NCBI RefSeq assembly: GCF_009857505.1
Contig: NZ_WWCP01000031.1
Span: 1-64,000 of the forward strand
Origin: Duganella lactea
GTDB taxonomy: Bacteria; Pseudomonadota; Gammaproteobacteria; Burkholderiales; Burkholderiaceae_D
Length of the DNA stretch: 64,000 nucleotides
Reading direction: 5' to 3'
Each line of letters opens with the position of its first letter. The stretch's first letter is position 1. A program made the position numbers and the translations under genes. Below the pieces are notes generated by a model. The model was not told where the DNA came from. It saw only the letters and a program-made list of their open reading frames with translations, and ran no database searches. This document shows, piece by piece, positions 24,738 to 33,458 of this stretch.

Positions 24738-25772
24738 TTAAGCACGGCGGTGGCGGGCGAAAAACGCCAGCATCATCTTGCTGGCGTTTGGGCCGGCACG
24801 GTCATTGAATTTGAGAGAAGGATCGCCGCCGCTCCAGGCGTGTTCCAGCTTTTCAACCTGGGCCACGCGCAGCAGCAGCTTGCGGCCATCGTAGTAGTCG
24901 AGCAGACGGTAGTGGCGTTTCTGTGTGACCTGGGCGGGGCCGGACAAGCGGTTCAGCAGCAGGCTTTGGCGGGTCAGCTGGATCTGGTTGATGGATTTGA
25001 CGACATTGTCGCTTTCGCCCTGAAACAGGATGGCCGGCATGCCGGGGAATCGCGGTTGGCGTTGCAGCAGCGCGTGGGCGGCGAGGTCGGCGCCTATGCC
25101 AAGGGCGCCGTTCTTCATGACGCTGAAGGCGCCCAGCGCGTTGTGGCCGGCGCCAAACACCGGGCCGGAATGCAGGCCGATGGCGGCGAACAGTTCGGGG
25201 TGGTTCAGCGCGAGAATATTGGCCATGCCAGCGCCGGCCGAGATGCCGGCGACATAGATGCGCGAGCGGTCGATATCCTGATGCGTGATCACCTTGTGAA
25301 TGATGCCGATGATCGTGGGGACGTCGCCGCCACCGTCCTGCGTCGCGCGCTCATACCATTTCCAGCAGCGGTGCGGATGGCTGCTCACCAATTGCTGCGG
25401 ATAGAGCACGGCGTAGCCCAGCTTCTCGGCGAGCAGATTCATGCGCGTGCCTTGCGCGAACTGGGTCGCCGTTTGCTGGCAGCCGTGCAGCATGACGACC
25501 AGCGGCATGCCGTTTCCCTGGCGATTGTTGGGCAGGTAAAGCCAGTAGCTCATGCGCTGCCCGGCGGCGTTTAGCATGTGGCCGGCGAGCCATTTGCCAG
25601 GCGCGGCGACGGATGGCGGCACAGAGGACGCGGCGGATGCGGTGGGCGTGGCACGCGCCCTGACCGCGCGTGGCTTGCGCGGTTTCGGCGGCGTGGCGGC
25701 GGCGGCGAACAGCTTGGCCGTGCGCTTACCGGCGCGAATCAGACTACGCAGCAGCTTTCCGGTCCTGGCCAT
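24738..25772 (-). CDS. PHB depolymerase-family esterase
   Basis: A 344-residue alpha/beta hydrolase of the PHB depolymerase/LpqC-like esterase family. After a basic, Ala/Pro-rich N-terminus of about 55 residues come MSYWLYLPNN, LVVMLHGCQQTATQFAQGTR (oxyanion region), the nucleophile box GISAGAGMA, and late EKLEHAWSGGDPSLKF with the catalytic His. Members cut short-chain polyhydroxyalkanoate or feruloyl-type esters. The N-terminus is not a classical signal peptide; RxxR-rich sequence could be cytoplasmic, so an intracellular role is possible. It stands alone. Confidence 0.85.
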   Translation of the reverse strand: MARTGKLLRSLIRAGKRTAKLFAAAATPPKPRKPRAVRARATPTASAASSVPPSVAAPGKWLAGHMLNAAGQRMSYWLYLPNNRQGNGMPLVVMLHGCQQTATQFAQGTRMNLLAEKLGYAVLYPQQLVSSHPHRCWKWYERATQDGGGDVPTIIGIIHKVITHQDIDRSRIYVAGISAGAGMANILALNHPELFAAIGLHSGPVFGAGHNALGAFSVMKNGALGIGADLAAHALLQRQPRFPGMPAILFQGESDNVVKSINQIQLTRQSLLLNRLSGPAQVTQKRHYRLLDYYDGRKLLLRVAQVEKLEHAWSGGDPSLKFNDRAGPNASKMMLAFFARHRRA

Positions 25773-25839
25773 CGCAACGCCCTCCTGTCGCCAGACAGTC
25801 TACAGCAAAGCCGCGCCGCAGTCTTTTTGAAACGCGCGC

Positions 25840-28800
25840 CTAGCGCTGCATGGACTCCCACACTTTCAACAAACGCTTGGCCGATACCGGCATCGGCGTG
25901 CGCAACTCCTGCGCGAACAGCGACACGCGCAACTCCTCCAGCATCCAGCGGAATTCCACCATCTTGGGATCGGTGTTCTTGCCGGCCGATTTTTCGCGGT
26001 TGGCGCGCTGGTAGGCGGCGGCGGCCTGCTGCCATTCGGCCATCAACTTCGTATCGCGCGCCGGATCGCCGCGCAGCTTTTCGATCCGCACGTTCATCGC
26101 CTTCAGATAGCGCGGGAAGTGCGACAGCTGGCTGTAGTCGTTCTCTTGCAGGAAGCGCTTGTGCACCAGGCCTTGCAACTGCTGCTGCATGTCCTGCGCG
26201 GCCTGCTGCGGCAAGCCTTGCAGACGTTTCGGCAGACCGTGGAACTCGGTCAGCACTTGCGACAGCAGACGCGCGATCTCGTTCACCAACAGCACCAGGC
26301 GCGATTTGCCTTCGTCCTTGCACTTGGTGAAGCTGGCGGCGTCGATGGGCAGCGGGTCTTGCAGGCAGGCGATGTCCAGCGCTTTGTTGATGATCTGCTC
26401 GCGCAGTTCTTCCTGTGTGCCCATGCTCATGAACTGCATGCCCATTTGCTGCAGGTTGGGGATGCTCTTTTCGATGAATTTGATTTGATCCTTCATCTGC
26501 AGGGCGAACAGGCGGCGCAGGCCGATGCGGTGCGTGCGCGCCGCAACCGTGGGGTCGTCGAAGACTTCCAGGTCGCAGTGCGTGCCTTTGTCGACCAGCG
26601 CCGGGAAGCCGATCAGGGTTAGCTTGCCCTGGGCGATTTCCAGTAGTTCGGGGAGTTCGCCGAAGGTCCAGGAGCTGAGATTTGTCAGGGTGATGTTGTT
26701 GCTCGTCGACGGTGCCGGCTCGGCATGGGCACCGGCTTTCGCCGGTGCGACGGTGGCCTTGGCCGGAATCACCGCGCGGGCGGCGACGGTTGGCTGGGGA
26801 CCGGAGGCTTCGGCCATCTTCTGGAAGCTCTCGCGCGCTTGCGTGCCGTATTCCGCTTGCAGGGTGGCGAGGTTGCGGCCCATGTCCAGCTGGCGGCCAT
26901 GCTCGTCGATCAACTTGAAGTTCATGAAGTGGTGCGCCGACAGCGTCTCCGGCTTGAAGTCGGTGGTCAGCGGCGTGATCGTGATCTGCGCGCGGATGTC
27001 GGCGATGATGGCGTCAATCAGCTCACCACGGCCAAAGGCGTGCTTCTCCTCGATCCGCTCGCAGAACCTGGCCGCGTACTCCGGCAGCGGCACGCAATGG
27101 CGGCGCAGCTTCTGCGGCAGGGATTTCAGCAGCAGATGCACCTTCTCCTTCAGCATGCCCGGCACCAGCCACTCGCAACGCTCGCGCGACAGCTGGTTCA
27201 GCGCATACAGCGGCACCGCCAGCGTCACGCCATCGCGCACGCTGCCCGGCTCGAAGTGATACGTCAGTGCCAGCTCCAGCCCCGAGGCGTTCATCTTCTT
27301 CGGGAACAGGTCGGTGGTCACGCCGGCCGCTTCGTGGCGCATCAGCTCATCGCGATTCAGGAACAGCAGTTTCGGTTCCTGCGCCGTGACGTCCTTGTGC
27401 CATTTCTCGAAGCCGGCGCCGTTCACCACGTCGGCTGGAATCAGCTTGTCGTAGAAGGCGGCGATCAGTTCATCGTCCACCAGCACGTCCTGACGGCGCG
27501 ACTTGTGTTCGAGGTTTTCGATCTCTTTAATCAGCTTGTGGTTGTGCGCGAAGAATGGCGCGCGGGTTTCGTAGTCGCCGCCGACCAGCGCATCGCGAAT
27601 GAAGATCTCGCGCGCTTCAGCCGGATTGAACACGCCGTAGTTGATGCGGCGCTGGCTGTACACCACCAGCCCGTACAAGGTCGCGCGCTCCGATGCGGTA
27701 ACTTGCGCGGAACGCTTTTCCCAGCGCGGCTCGCCCCACGATTTCTTCAGCAGGTGGCCGCCGACCTTCTCCAGCCACTCCGGCTGGATCTGCGCGATGC
27801 AGCGCGCGTACAAGCGTGTGGTGTCGACCAGCTCCGCCGCCATGATCCACTTGCCAGGCTTCTTGCTCAGCGAGGAACCCGGCCAAATATGGAACTTGAT
27901 GCCGCGCGCGCCGAGGAAACCCGGATCGTCCTCCTGCTTGAAGCCGACGTTGCCCAGCAGGCCAGTCAGCAGCGCCATGTGCAGGTTCTCGTAGGTCGCC
28001 GGCGTTTCGTTCAGGCGCCAGCCCTGCTCCTTGACGATGGTCAGCAGTTGCGAGTGGACGTCGCGCCACTCGCGCAGGCGCAGTTGCGACAGGAAGTTGC
28101 TGCGGCAGTTGTCCTGCAACTGGCGATTGGTCTTCTTGTGTTCAATCGCGTTTTCGAACCACTTCCAGATTTTGATAAAGCTGAGGAATTCGGACTTCTC
28201 GTCGGCGAACTTCTTGTGCGCCTCGTCGGCCGCCTGCTGGTGTTCCAGCGGACGATCGCGCGGGTCTTGCACCGACAGTGCGGAGGCGATGATCAGCACT
28301 TCGTTCAGGCAAACGTTGTCCAGCGCGGCCAGAATCATGCGGCCGACGCGCGGGTCCAGCGGCAGCTTGGCCAGCTTCTTGCCCAGTGGCGTGATCTGGT
28401 TGTACTCATCGACCGCGCCCAGTTCCTGCAACAGCTGGTAGCCGTCGGCGATGGCGCGCGCCAGCGGCGGTTCGATGAACGGGAAGGTCTCCACATCGGC
28501 CAGATGCAGGGTCTTCATGCGCAGGATGACGGAGGCCAGCGACGAGCGCAGAATTTCCGGCTCGGTGAATTTGGGGCGCTGCAGGAAGTCCTGCTCGTCG
28601 TACAGGCGGATGCAGACACCGTCGGCGACACGGCCGCAGCGACCGGCGCGCTGATTGGCCGCCGATTGCGCGATCGGTTCGATCTGCAGCTGTTCAACCT
28701 TGTTGCGATAGCTATAGCGCTTCACCCGCGCCAGGCCGGCGTCCACCACATAGCGGATGCCGGGCACGGTCAGCGAGGTCTCGGCCACGTTGGTGGACAG

Positions 28801-29907
28801 GACGATGCGGCGCGCGTTGGTGGTCCGGAACACGCGCTCCTGCTCCTCGGCCGACAGGCGGGCGAACAGCGGCAGGATTTCCACATGCGGCGGATGATGT
28901 TTGCGCAGCGCTTCGGCGGTGTCGCGGATTTCGCGCTCGCCGGGCAGGAACACCAGAATATCGCCGGAGCCGATGCGCGCCAGTTCGTCGACGGCATCGA
29001 CCACGGCGTCCATCAGGTCGCGCTTCTCGCGGGCGGCGGCGGTGCGGGCGCCCTTGCCTTCGGCGTTGGCGATGGCGGCGGCGTTGGCGCCGGCCGGCAC
29101 ATCGCTTTCGATCGGGCGATAGCGCACTTCCACCTTGTACAGGCGGCCGGAGACCTCAATCACCGGCGCCGGCTTTTCCGGCGTGCCGAAGTGGCGCGCG
29201 AAACGGTCGGCGTCGATCGTTGCGGAGGTGATGATGATCTTCAGGTCCGGGCGGCGCGGCAGCAGCTGTTTCAGATAGCCGAGCAGGAAGTCGATGTTCA
29301 GGCTGCGCTCATGGGCTTCGTCGATGATGATGGTGTCGTAGGCCTTGAGCAGCGGATCGCTTTGCGTTTCGGTCAGCAGGATACCGTCGGTCATCAGCTT
29401 GACGTAAGCGCCTTTTTGCAGCGTGTCGGCGAAGCGTACCTTGAAGCCGACATGTTCGCCCAGCGGCGAGCCCAGTTCCACCGCGATGCGCTTGGCGGTC
29501 GACGAGGCGGCGATCCGGCGCGGCTGGGTGTGGCCGATCAGGCCTTTCTGGCCACGCCCCAGTTCCAGGCAGATCTTCGGCAGCTGCGTAGTTTTACCGG
29601 AGCCGGTTTCCCCCGAGACGATGATCACTTGATTATTTTGCAGCGCCTCGGCGATTTCGTGGCGACGGCCGGACACCGGCAAGTCTTCCGGGAAGGTAAT
29701 CGGCGGCAGCGGGTTGCGGAAGTTGCGCTCGGCCTCGCGCGCCGCCTGCTCTTCCGGTGTCAGGCGCGGTTTCGGCGCCCGCCCGCGTCCACCGTCGTGC
29801 CGGCGAACGCCGGAATCCGCAATGACGGGGAGCGACGGCGCGGTGCCGGATCGGGCCTTGGGGGGGCGTGAAATCGGTGTTTGTGGCTTCTTGCTGGCTT
29901 CTGACAT
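25840..29907 (-). CDS. hrpA: ATP-dependent RNA helicase HrpA (DEAH family)
   Basis: A 1,355-residue DEAH-box helicase. Walker A GETGSGKTTQLPK, DEAHERSLN, motif III SATIDADRF and motif VI QRAGRCGR are present, followed by HA2, OB-fold and the long DUF3418 C-terminal region typical of HrpA. HrpA unwinds RNA and helps resolve stalled ribosomes. Two low-complexity segments encoded by small palindromic repeats lie inside the gene, near residues 25-40 and around 1,050-1,065; they read as V-A-P-A-K-A-G-A-H-A-like sequence and were probably inserted in frame. It is divergent from argA. Confidence 0.93.
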   Translation of the reverse strand: MSEASKKPQTPISRPPKARSGTAPSLPVIADSGVRRHDGGRGRAPKPRLTPEEQAAREAERNFRNPLPPITFPEDLPVSGRRHEIAEALQNNQVIIVSGETGSGKTTQLPKICLELGRGQKGLIGHTQPRRIAASSTAKRIAVELGSPLGEHVGFKVRFADTLQKGAYVKLMTDGILLTETQSDPLLKAYDTIIIDEAHERSLNIDFLLGYLKQLLPRRPDLKIIITSATIDADRFARHFGTPEKPAPVIEVSGRLYKVEVRYRPIESDVPAGANAAAIANAEGKGARTAAAREKRDLMDAVVDAVDELARIGSGDILVFLPGEREIRDTAEALRKHHPPHVEILPLFARLSAEEQERVFRTTNARRIVLSTNVAETSLTVPGIRYVVDAGLARVKRYSYRNKVEQLQIEPIAQSAANQRAGRCGRVADGVCIRLYDEQDFLQRPKFTEPEILRSSLASVILRMKTLHLADVETFPFIEPPLARAIADGYQLLQELGAVDEYNQITPLGKKLAKLPLDPRVGRMILAALDNVCLNEVLIIASALSVQDPRDRPLEHQQAADEAHKKFADEKSEFLSFIKIWKWFENAIEHKKTNRQLQDNCRSNFLSQLRLREWRDVHSQLLTIVKEQGWRLNETPATYENLHMALLTGLLGNVGFKQEDDPGFLGARGIKFHIWPGSSLSKKPGKWIMAAELVDTTRLYARCIAQIQPEWLEKVGGHLLKKSWGEPRWEKRSAQVTASERATLYGLVVYSQRRINYGVFNPAEAREIFIRDALVGGDYETRAPFFAHNHKLIKEIENLEHKSRRQDVLVDDELIAAFYDKLIPADVVNGAGFEKWHKDVTAQEPKLLFLNRDELMRHEAAGVTTDLFPKKMNASGLELALTYHFEPGSVRDGVTLAVPLYALNQLSRERCEWLVPGMLKEKVHLLLKSLPQKLRRHCVPLPEYAARFCERIEEKHAFGRGELIDAIIADIRAQITITPLTTDFKPETLSAHHFMNFKLIDEHGRQLDMGRNLATLQAEYGTQARESFQKMAEASGPQPTVAARAVIPAKATVAPAKAGAHAEPAPSTSNNITLTNLSSWTFGELPELLEIAQGKLTLIGFPALVDKGTHCDLEVFDDPTVAARTHRIGLRRLFALQMKDQIKFIEKSIPNLQQMGMQFMSMGTQEELREQIINKALDIACLQDPLPIDAASFTKCKDEGKSRLVLLVNEIARLLSQVLTEFHGLPKRLQGLPQQAAQDMQQQLQGLVHKRFLQENDYSQLSHFPRYLKAMNVRIEKLRGDPARDTKLMAEWQQAAAAYQRANREKSAGKNTDPKMVEFRWMLEELRVSLFAQELRTPMPVSAKRLLKVWESMQR
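26730..26747. repeat. Small palindromic repeat inside hrpA
   Basis: CACCGGC-TTTC-GCCGGTG is an 18-base hairpin in the coding region, translating on the minus strand to PAKAG-type sequence. It resembles the dispersed repeats at 29792, 31593 and 42171. Confidence 0.5.
29792..29828. repeat. Dispersed palindromic repeat inside the 5' part of hrpA
   Basis: The 37-base unit begins CCGTCGTGCCGGCG and ends in AATGACGG, with CCGGCG-AA-CGCCGG as inner stem. It is a variant of the GTCATTCC-type repeats common in betaproteobacteria and is read in frame as part of the poorly conserved HrpA N-terminus. Confidence 0.55.
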
Positions 29908-29950
29908 TGTTTTTTACAAAGGTATTTGGCGCGGACGTCGCGCCCCGAAT

Positions 29951-29956
29951 TATAAT
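29951..29956 (+). promoter_or_regulatory. Possible -10 box giving a leaderless argA transcript
   Basis: A perfect TATAAT lies 8 bases before the ATG at 29964, so transcription would begin at or next to the start codon. No good -35 at 16-18 bases is visible, and no Shine-Dalgarno precedes the ATG. A start at 29955 inside the box is the alternative. Confidence 0.35.
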
Positions 29957-29963
29957 GCGGCTA

Positions 29964-31274
29964 ATGGAAAACCCTACCCAATTCGTCCAATGGCTGCGCT
30001 CCGTCGCGCCCTACATCCACGCCTTCCGTGGCAAGACCTTCGTGGTCGCCTTCCCTGGTGAACTGGTCGCCGCCGGCGCGCTGCCGGTGCTGGCCCACGA
30101 CCTGTCGCTGCTGCACGCGCTTGACATCAACGTCACCGTCGTCTACGGCTCGCGGCCGCAGGTGGCCGAACAGCTGGCGTTGCGTAACGTCGAAGGCCGC
30201 TTCCACAACGGTGTGCGGATCACCGACACCGCCGCGATGGAGTGCGCCAAGGAAGCCGCCGGCGAACTGCGGCTCGACATCGAGGCCGCGTTCAGCCAGG
30301 GCTTGCCGAACACGCCGATGTCCAACGCGGCGATCCGCATCATCTCCGGCAATTTCATCACCGCCCGCCCGCTCGGCGTGATCGACGGCGTCGACCTGGA
30401 ACTGACCGGCGTCACCCGCAAGGTCGACGCCGAGACCATCCATTCCATCCTCGGCTCGGACGGCCTGGTGCTGTTGTCGCCGCTGGGCTTCTCACCGACC
30501 GGCGAGGCCTTCAACCTGACCATGGAAGACGTGGCGTGCAGCGCCGCCATCGCGCTGCACGCCGACAAACTGATCTTCATCACCGAAACCCCGCTGATGA
30601 CCGACGTCGCCGGCGCCGAGATCCGCGAGCTGTCGTCGCACCAGGCCGAGGCCGTGCTGCAGGCCGGCTTCCTGCCGGACGCCACCGCGTTCTACCTGAA
30701 GCACTGCATCAAGGCCTGCGACAACGGCGTCGAGCGCTCGCACATCGTCTCGTTCGACATGGACGGCTCGGCGCTGCTGGAACTGTTCACCCACGACGGC
30801 GTCGGCACCATGATCTCGCACGAGAACCTGGAATCGCTGCGTCCGGCCACGATTGAAGACGTCGGCGGCATCATCAAGCTGATCGAGCCGCTGGAGGCCG
30901 ACGGCACGCTGGTCAAGCGCGGCCGCGAGCTGATCGAGCGCGAAATCGACCTGTTCTCGGTCATCGACCATGATGGCGTGCTGTTCGGCTGCGCCGCGCT
31001 GTACCCGTTCCCGGAACAGAAAATGGCCGAAATGGCATGCCTGACCGTCAATCCGGAAGCGCAAGGCCAGGGCGACGGCGACCGCATCCTCAAACACATG
31101 GAAAACCGCGCGCGCGCCATGGGCATACAAAAGCTGTTCGTGCTGACCACCCGCACGGCGCACTGGTTCATCAAGCGCGGCTTCCACCCGGCCACGGTGG
31201 ACGCGCTGCCGAAAGACCGTCAGCGCATGTATAACTGGCAGCGCAAATCCCAGGTTTTGATTAAAACCTTATAA
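29964..31274 (+). CDS. argA: N-acetylglutamate synthase (ArgA)
   Basis: A 436-residue fused protein: an N-terminal amino-acid-kinase-like domain (about residues 10-280; VVAFPGELVAAG, NVTVVYGSRPQV, GNFITARPLGVIDGVDLELT) and a C-terminal GNAT domain (about 290-436; ACLTVNPEAQGQGDGDRILK binds acetyl-CoA). It makes N-acetylglutamate from glutamate and acetyl-CoA, the first step of arginine synthesis, normally feedback-inhibited by arginine. I chose this ATG from the conserved FVQWLRSVAPYIHAFRGKTF start; 29955 is possible. A TATAAT just upstream hints at a leaderless mRNA. yggX follows 36 bases later. Confidence 0.93.
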   Translation: MENPTQFVQWLRSVAPYIHAFRGKTFVVAFPGELVAAGALPVLAHDLSLLHALDINVTVVYGSRPQVAEQLALRNVEGRFHNGVRITDTAAMECAKEAAGELRLDIEAAFSQGLPNTPMSNAAIRIISGNFITARPLGVIDGVDLELTGVTRKVDAETIHSILGSDGLVLLSPLGFSPTGEAFNLTMEDVACSAAIALHADKLIFITETPLMTDVAGAEIRELSSHQAEAVLQAGFLPDATAFYLKHCIKACDNGVERSHIVSFDMDGSALLELFTHDGVGTMISHENLESLRPATIEDVGGIIKLIEPLEADGTLVKRGRELIEREIDLFSVIDHDGVLFGCAALYPFPEQKMAEMACLTVNPEAQGQGDGDRILKHMENRARAMGIQKLFVLTTRTAHWFIKRGFHPATVDALPKDRQRMYNWQRKSQVLIKTL

Positions 31275-31310
31275 TCTTGTTTTTGACCGACCGCTTTAGG
31301 AGCAACCCAA

Positions 31311-31583
31311 ATGGCCCGCAACGTGCAATGCATTAAACTCAACAAGGAAGCCGAGGGCTTGGACTTCCCGCCGTATCCAGGTGAACTGGGCAAAAAGATT
31401 TACGAACAGGTGTCGAAGGAAGCCTGGGCCCAGTGGCTCAAGCACCAGACCATGCTGGTCAATGAAAACCGCCTGAACCTGGCCGACCAGCGCGCCCGCA
31501 AATACCTGGCCGCGCAGATGGAGAAACACTTCTTCGGCGATGGCGCCGACGCCGCGCAAGGCTACGTGCCGCCAACCGCCTGA
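31311..31583 (+). CDS. yggX: YggX-family oxidative damage protection / Fe(II) trafficking protein
   Basis: A 90-residue protein matching YggX throughout: MARNVQCIKLNKEAEGLDFP with the conserved Cys7, PYPGELGKKIYEQVSKEAW, and W-x-x-x-Q-T-M-L-x-N-E-x-R-L-N. YggX protects iron-sulphur enzymes from oxidation. TAGGAG lies 8 bases before the ATG. It probably shares a transcript with argA. A palindromic repeat follows before convergent rpiA. Confidence 0.95.
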   Translation: MARNVQCIKLNKEAEGLDFPPYPGELGKKIYEQVSKEAWAQWLKHQTMLVNENRLNLADQRARKYLAAQMEKHFFGDGADAAQGYVPPTA

Positions 31584-31592
31584 TAGTCCGCG

Positions 31593-31620
31593 CGTCATTC
31601 CGGCGCAGGCCGGAATGACG
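31593..31620. repeat. Palindromic repeat between yggX and rpiA
   Basis: CGTCATTCCGGC and GCCGGAATGACG form a perfect 12-bp stem with loop GCAG between two convergent genes. It belongs to the same dispersed repeat family as the units at 29792 and 42171. It may act as a bidirectional transcription barrier, though it lacks T-runs. Confidence 0.7.
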
Positions 31621-31624
31621 GTGC

Positions 31625-32302
31625 TTAGAACTTCAGGGTTTTCACACCTTCCGCCGTGCCCAGCAGGCACACATTGGCGCCGCGCGCGGCGAACAATCCC
31701 ACCGCGATCACTCCGACAATCTGATTGATCTGCGCTTCCAGCGCCTTCGGATCGGTAATCGACAGGCCGGCCACATCCAGCAGATAGCCGCCGTTGTCGG
31801 TCACGAACGCCTCTTCCGTACCCGGTTTCAGACGCAGCTTCGGCGTGCCGCCCAGCTTGGCCAGTGCCCGCGCCACCGAGGCGCGCGCCATCGGAATCAC
31901 TTCCACCGGCAGCGGGAACTTGCCCATCACCTCCACCAGCTTGGAACCGTCGGCGATGCAGACAAACTGCTTCGACACCGATGCCACAATCTTCTCGCGG
32001 GTCAGCGCCGCGCCGCCCCCCTTGATCATCGCGCCCGAGGCGTCGATTTCGTCGGCGCCGTCGATGTAGACGGCGATTTCCGCCACGTCGTTCAGGTCGA
32101 ACACGTCGATGCCGTGGCCGCGCAGACGGGCGGCGGTCGCTTCCGACGAGGCCACGGTGCCCTTGATCTTGTGCTTGATCTTGGCCAGCTCATCGATGAA
32201 GAAGTTGGCGGTGGAGCCGGTGCCAACGCCGATGATGTCGTTTTCCACCACATAGTCGATGGCGGAGCGGGCTACGGCTTGTTTCAGTTCGTCTTGGGTC
32301 AT
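31625..32302 (-). CDS. rpiA: Ribose-5-phosphate isomerase A
   Basis: A 225-residue RpiA, interconverting ribose-5-phosphate and ribulose-5-phosphate in the pentose phosphate pathway. Signature blocks are IGVGTGSTANFFID, YIDGADEID, MIKGGGAALTREKIVA (catalytic Glu region) and FPLPVEVIPMARASV. The length is normal. It stands alone on the minus strand; its product links the nearby zwf, edd and tal sugar-phosphate genes. Confidence 0.96.
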   Translation of the reverse strand: MTQDELKQAVARSAIDYVVENDIIGVGTGSTANFFIDELAKIKHKIKGTVASSEATAARLRGHGIDVFDLNDVAEIAVYIDGADEIDASGAMIKGGGAALTREKIVASVSKQFVCIADGSKLVEVMGKFPLPVEVIPMARASVARALAKLGGTPKLRLKPGTEEAFVTDNGGYLLDVAGLSITDPKALEAQINQIVGVIAVGLFAARGANVCLLGTAEGVKTLKF

Positions 32303-32449
32303 GTTAAAGGCTTAAGAGAGGAGGAAATCGGATGCCGCTATTTTACCATCCCGCTTTTTGCGCCAATAACGTACATATAGTGCAACAGTCATGATCAAAA
32401 AAACCATGGGTGTGCGAGAATACACCAACAGCTCCAGCGGGGAAGAGAG

Positions 32450-32821
32450 ATGAACAGCGCCAAAACCGTCCTGATAGTCGATGACAGCCGCGTTTCGCGC
32501 CTGATGGCGCGCCAGTACATCAGCGGCCTGCACGCCGACTGGATCGTCGAGGAAGCCAGTACCGGCGAGGAGTCGCTGCTCAAGGCGCGCCAGGCCGCGC
32601 CGGACCTGGTGCTGATGGACGTCAACATGCCCGGCATGGGCGGCATCGCCGCCGCCGAGCAACTGCGCCAGGAATTCCCCGCCGTGCCGATCTCGCTACT
32701 GACGGCCAATGTGCAAACCGCCACCCGCGAGCGCGCCAACGTCATGGGCATCGGCTTCGTCGAAAAACCGATCACCGAGGCGCGCATCGCCCAGTTGCTC
32801 GCCACGCTGGAGACGGCGTAA
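32450..32821 (+). CDS. Single-domain CheY-like response regulator
   Basis: A 123-residue receiver domain only: acidic pair in VLIVDDSRVSR, phosphoacceptor Asp in LVLMDVNMPGMGG, Thr in SLLTANVQ and Lys in GFVEKPITE. It has no output domain, so it would act by protein contact like CheY. It starts a three-gene unit with a CheC-like phosphatase (3-base gap) and a diguanylate cyclase (1-base gap). The CheC-like neighbour is the probable phosphatase for this receiver; the kinase is not in the window. Confidence 0.9.
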   Translation: MNSAKTVLIVDDSRVSRLMARQYISGLHADWIVEEASTGEESLLKARQAAPDLVLMDVNMPGMGGIAAAEQLRQEFPAVPISLLTANVQTATRERANVMGIGFVEKPITEARIAQLLATLETA

Positions 32822-32824
32822 ATC

Positions 32825-33457
32825 ATGTTCCGCCTGTCCGAACTGGAAAACGACGCGTTGATCGAAATCTTCAACATCGGCGTCGGCCGCGCGGCGGCGT
32901 CGATGAGCACCATCGTCAACGAGATGGTGCGCATGTCGGTGCCGTCGATCCGCTTCGTCCCGCGGGCCGAGGCGGGACGCCTGCTGGGCGCCAGCCAGGT
33001 CACGCAGGAACGCATCTGCGGCATCAGCCAACATTACGCCGGCGCCTTCGAGACCGAAGCCATCCTGATGTTCCCGGAGGATAAAAGCCTGGAGATCGTG
33101 CGGCTGATGGTGGGCGAGGCGGTGCCGCTGAAGGAGCTGACCGAGATGGAGCAGGAGGCCATGTGCGAGATCGGCAACATCATGCTGAACGCCTGCGTCG
33201 GCACACTGGCCAACATCTTTCAGCGCGAGCTGCAAGGCTCGCTGCCGCGCTACCACGTCGGCACCAGCGACCAGATCCTCAGCGCCACCAGCACCGGCGA
33301 CCAGGCCGACAGCGTGGTGCTGATGCTGCATATCGACTTCGTGCTGGAACGGCACCAGATCCACGGCTACGTGGCGTTCGTGCTGGCGATCGCCGCGCTG
33401 CACGACCTTAAGCACCAGATCGGTCTCTACATCGCCCGCGCGATGGGGCAAGGCTGA
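32825..33457 (+). CDS. CheC-like CheY-P phosphatase
   Basis: A 210-residue CheC/CheX/FliY-family protein. Two phosphatase-type motifs D/S-x3-E-x2-N are visible, DALIEIFNIGVG near residue 10 and EAMCEIGNIMLNACVGTLAN near residue 112, each followed after about 22 residues by Pro, the CheC arrangement. CheC removes phosphate from CheY-like receivers. Its place between a CheY-like protein and a diguanylate cyclase suggests a dedicated signalling module rather than the main chemotaxis system. Confidence 0.82.
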   Translation: MFRLSELENDALIEIFNIGVGRAAASMSTIVNEMVRMSVPSIRFVPRAEAGRLLGASQVTQERICGISQHYAGAFETEAILMFPEDKSLEIVRLMVGEAVPLKELTEMEQEAMCEIGNIMLNACVGTLANIFQRELQGSLPRYHVGTSDQILSATSTGDQADSVVLMLHIDFVLERHQIHGYVAFVLAIAALHDLKHQIGLYIARAMGQG

Positions 33458-33458
33458 C

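Noticed and set aside
26725..29871. 1,048-codon open frame on the plus strand
   Set aside because: Antisense to hrpA; hrpA has clear helicase motifs while this frame has none.
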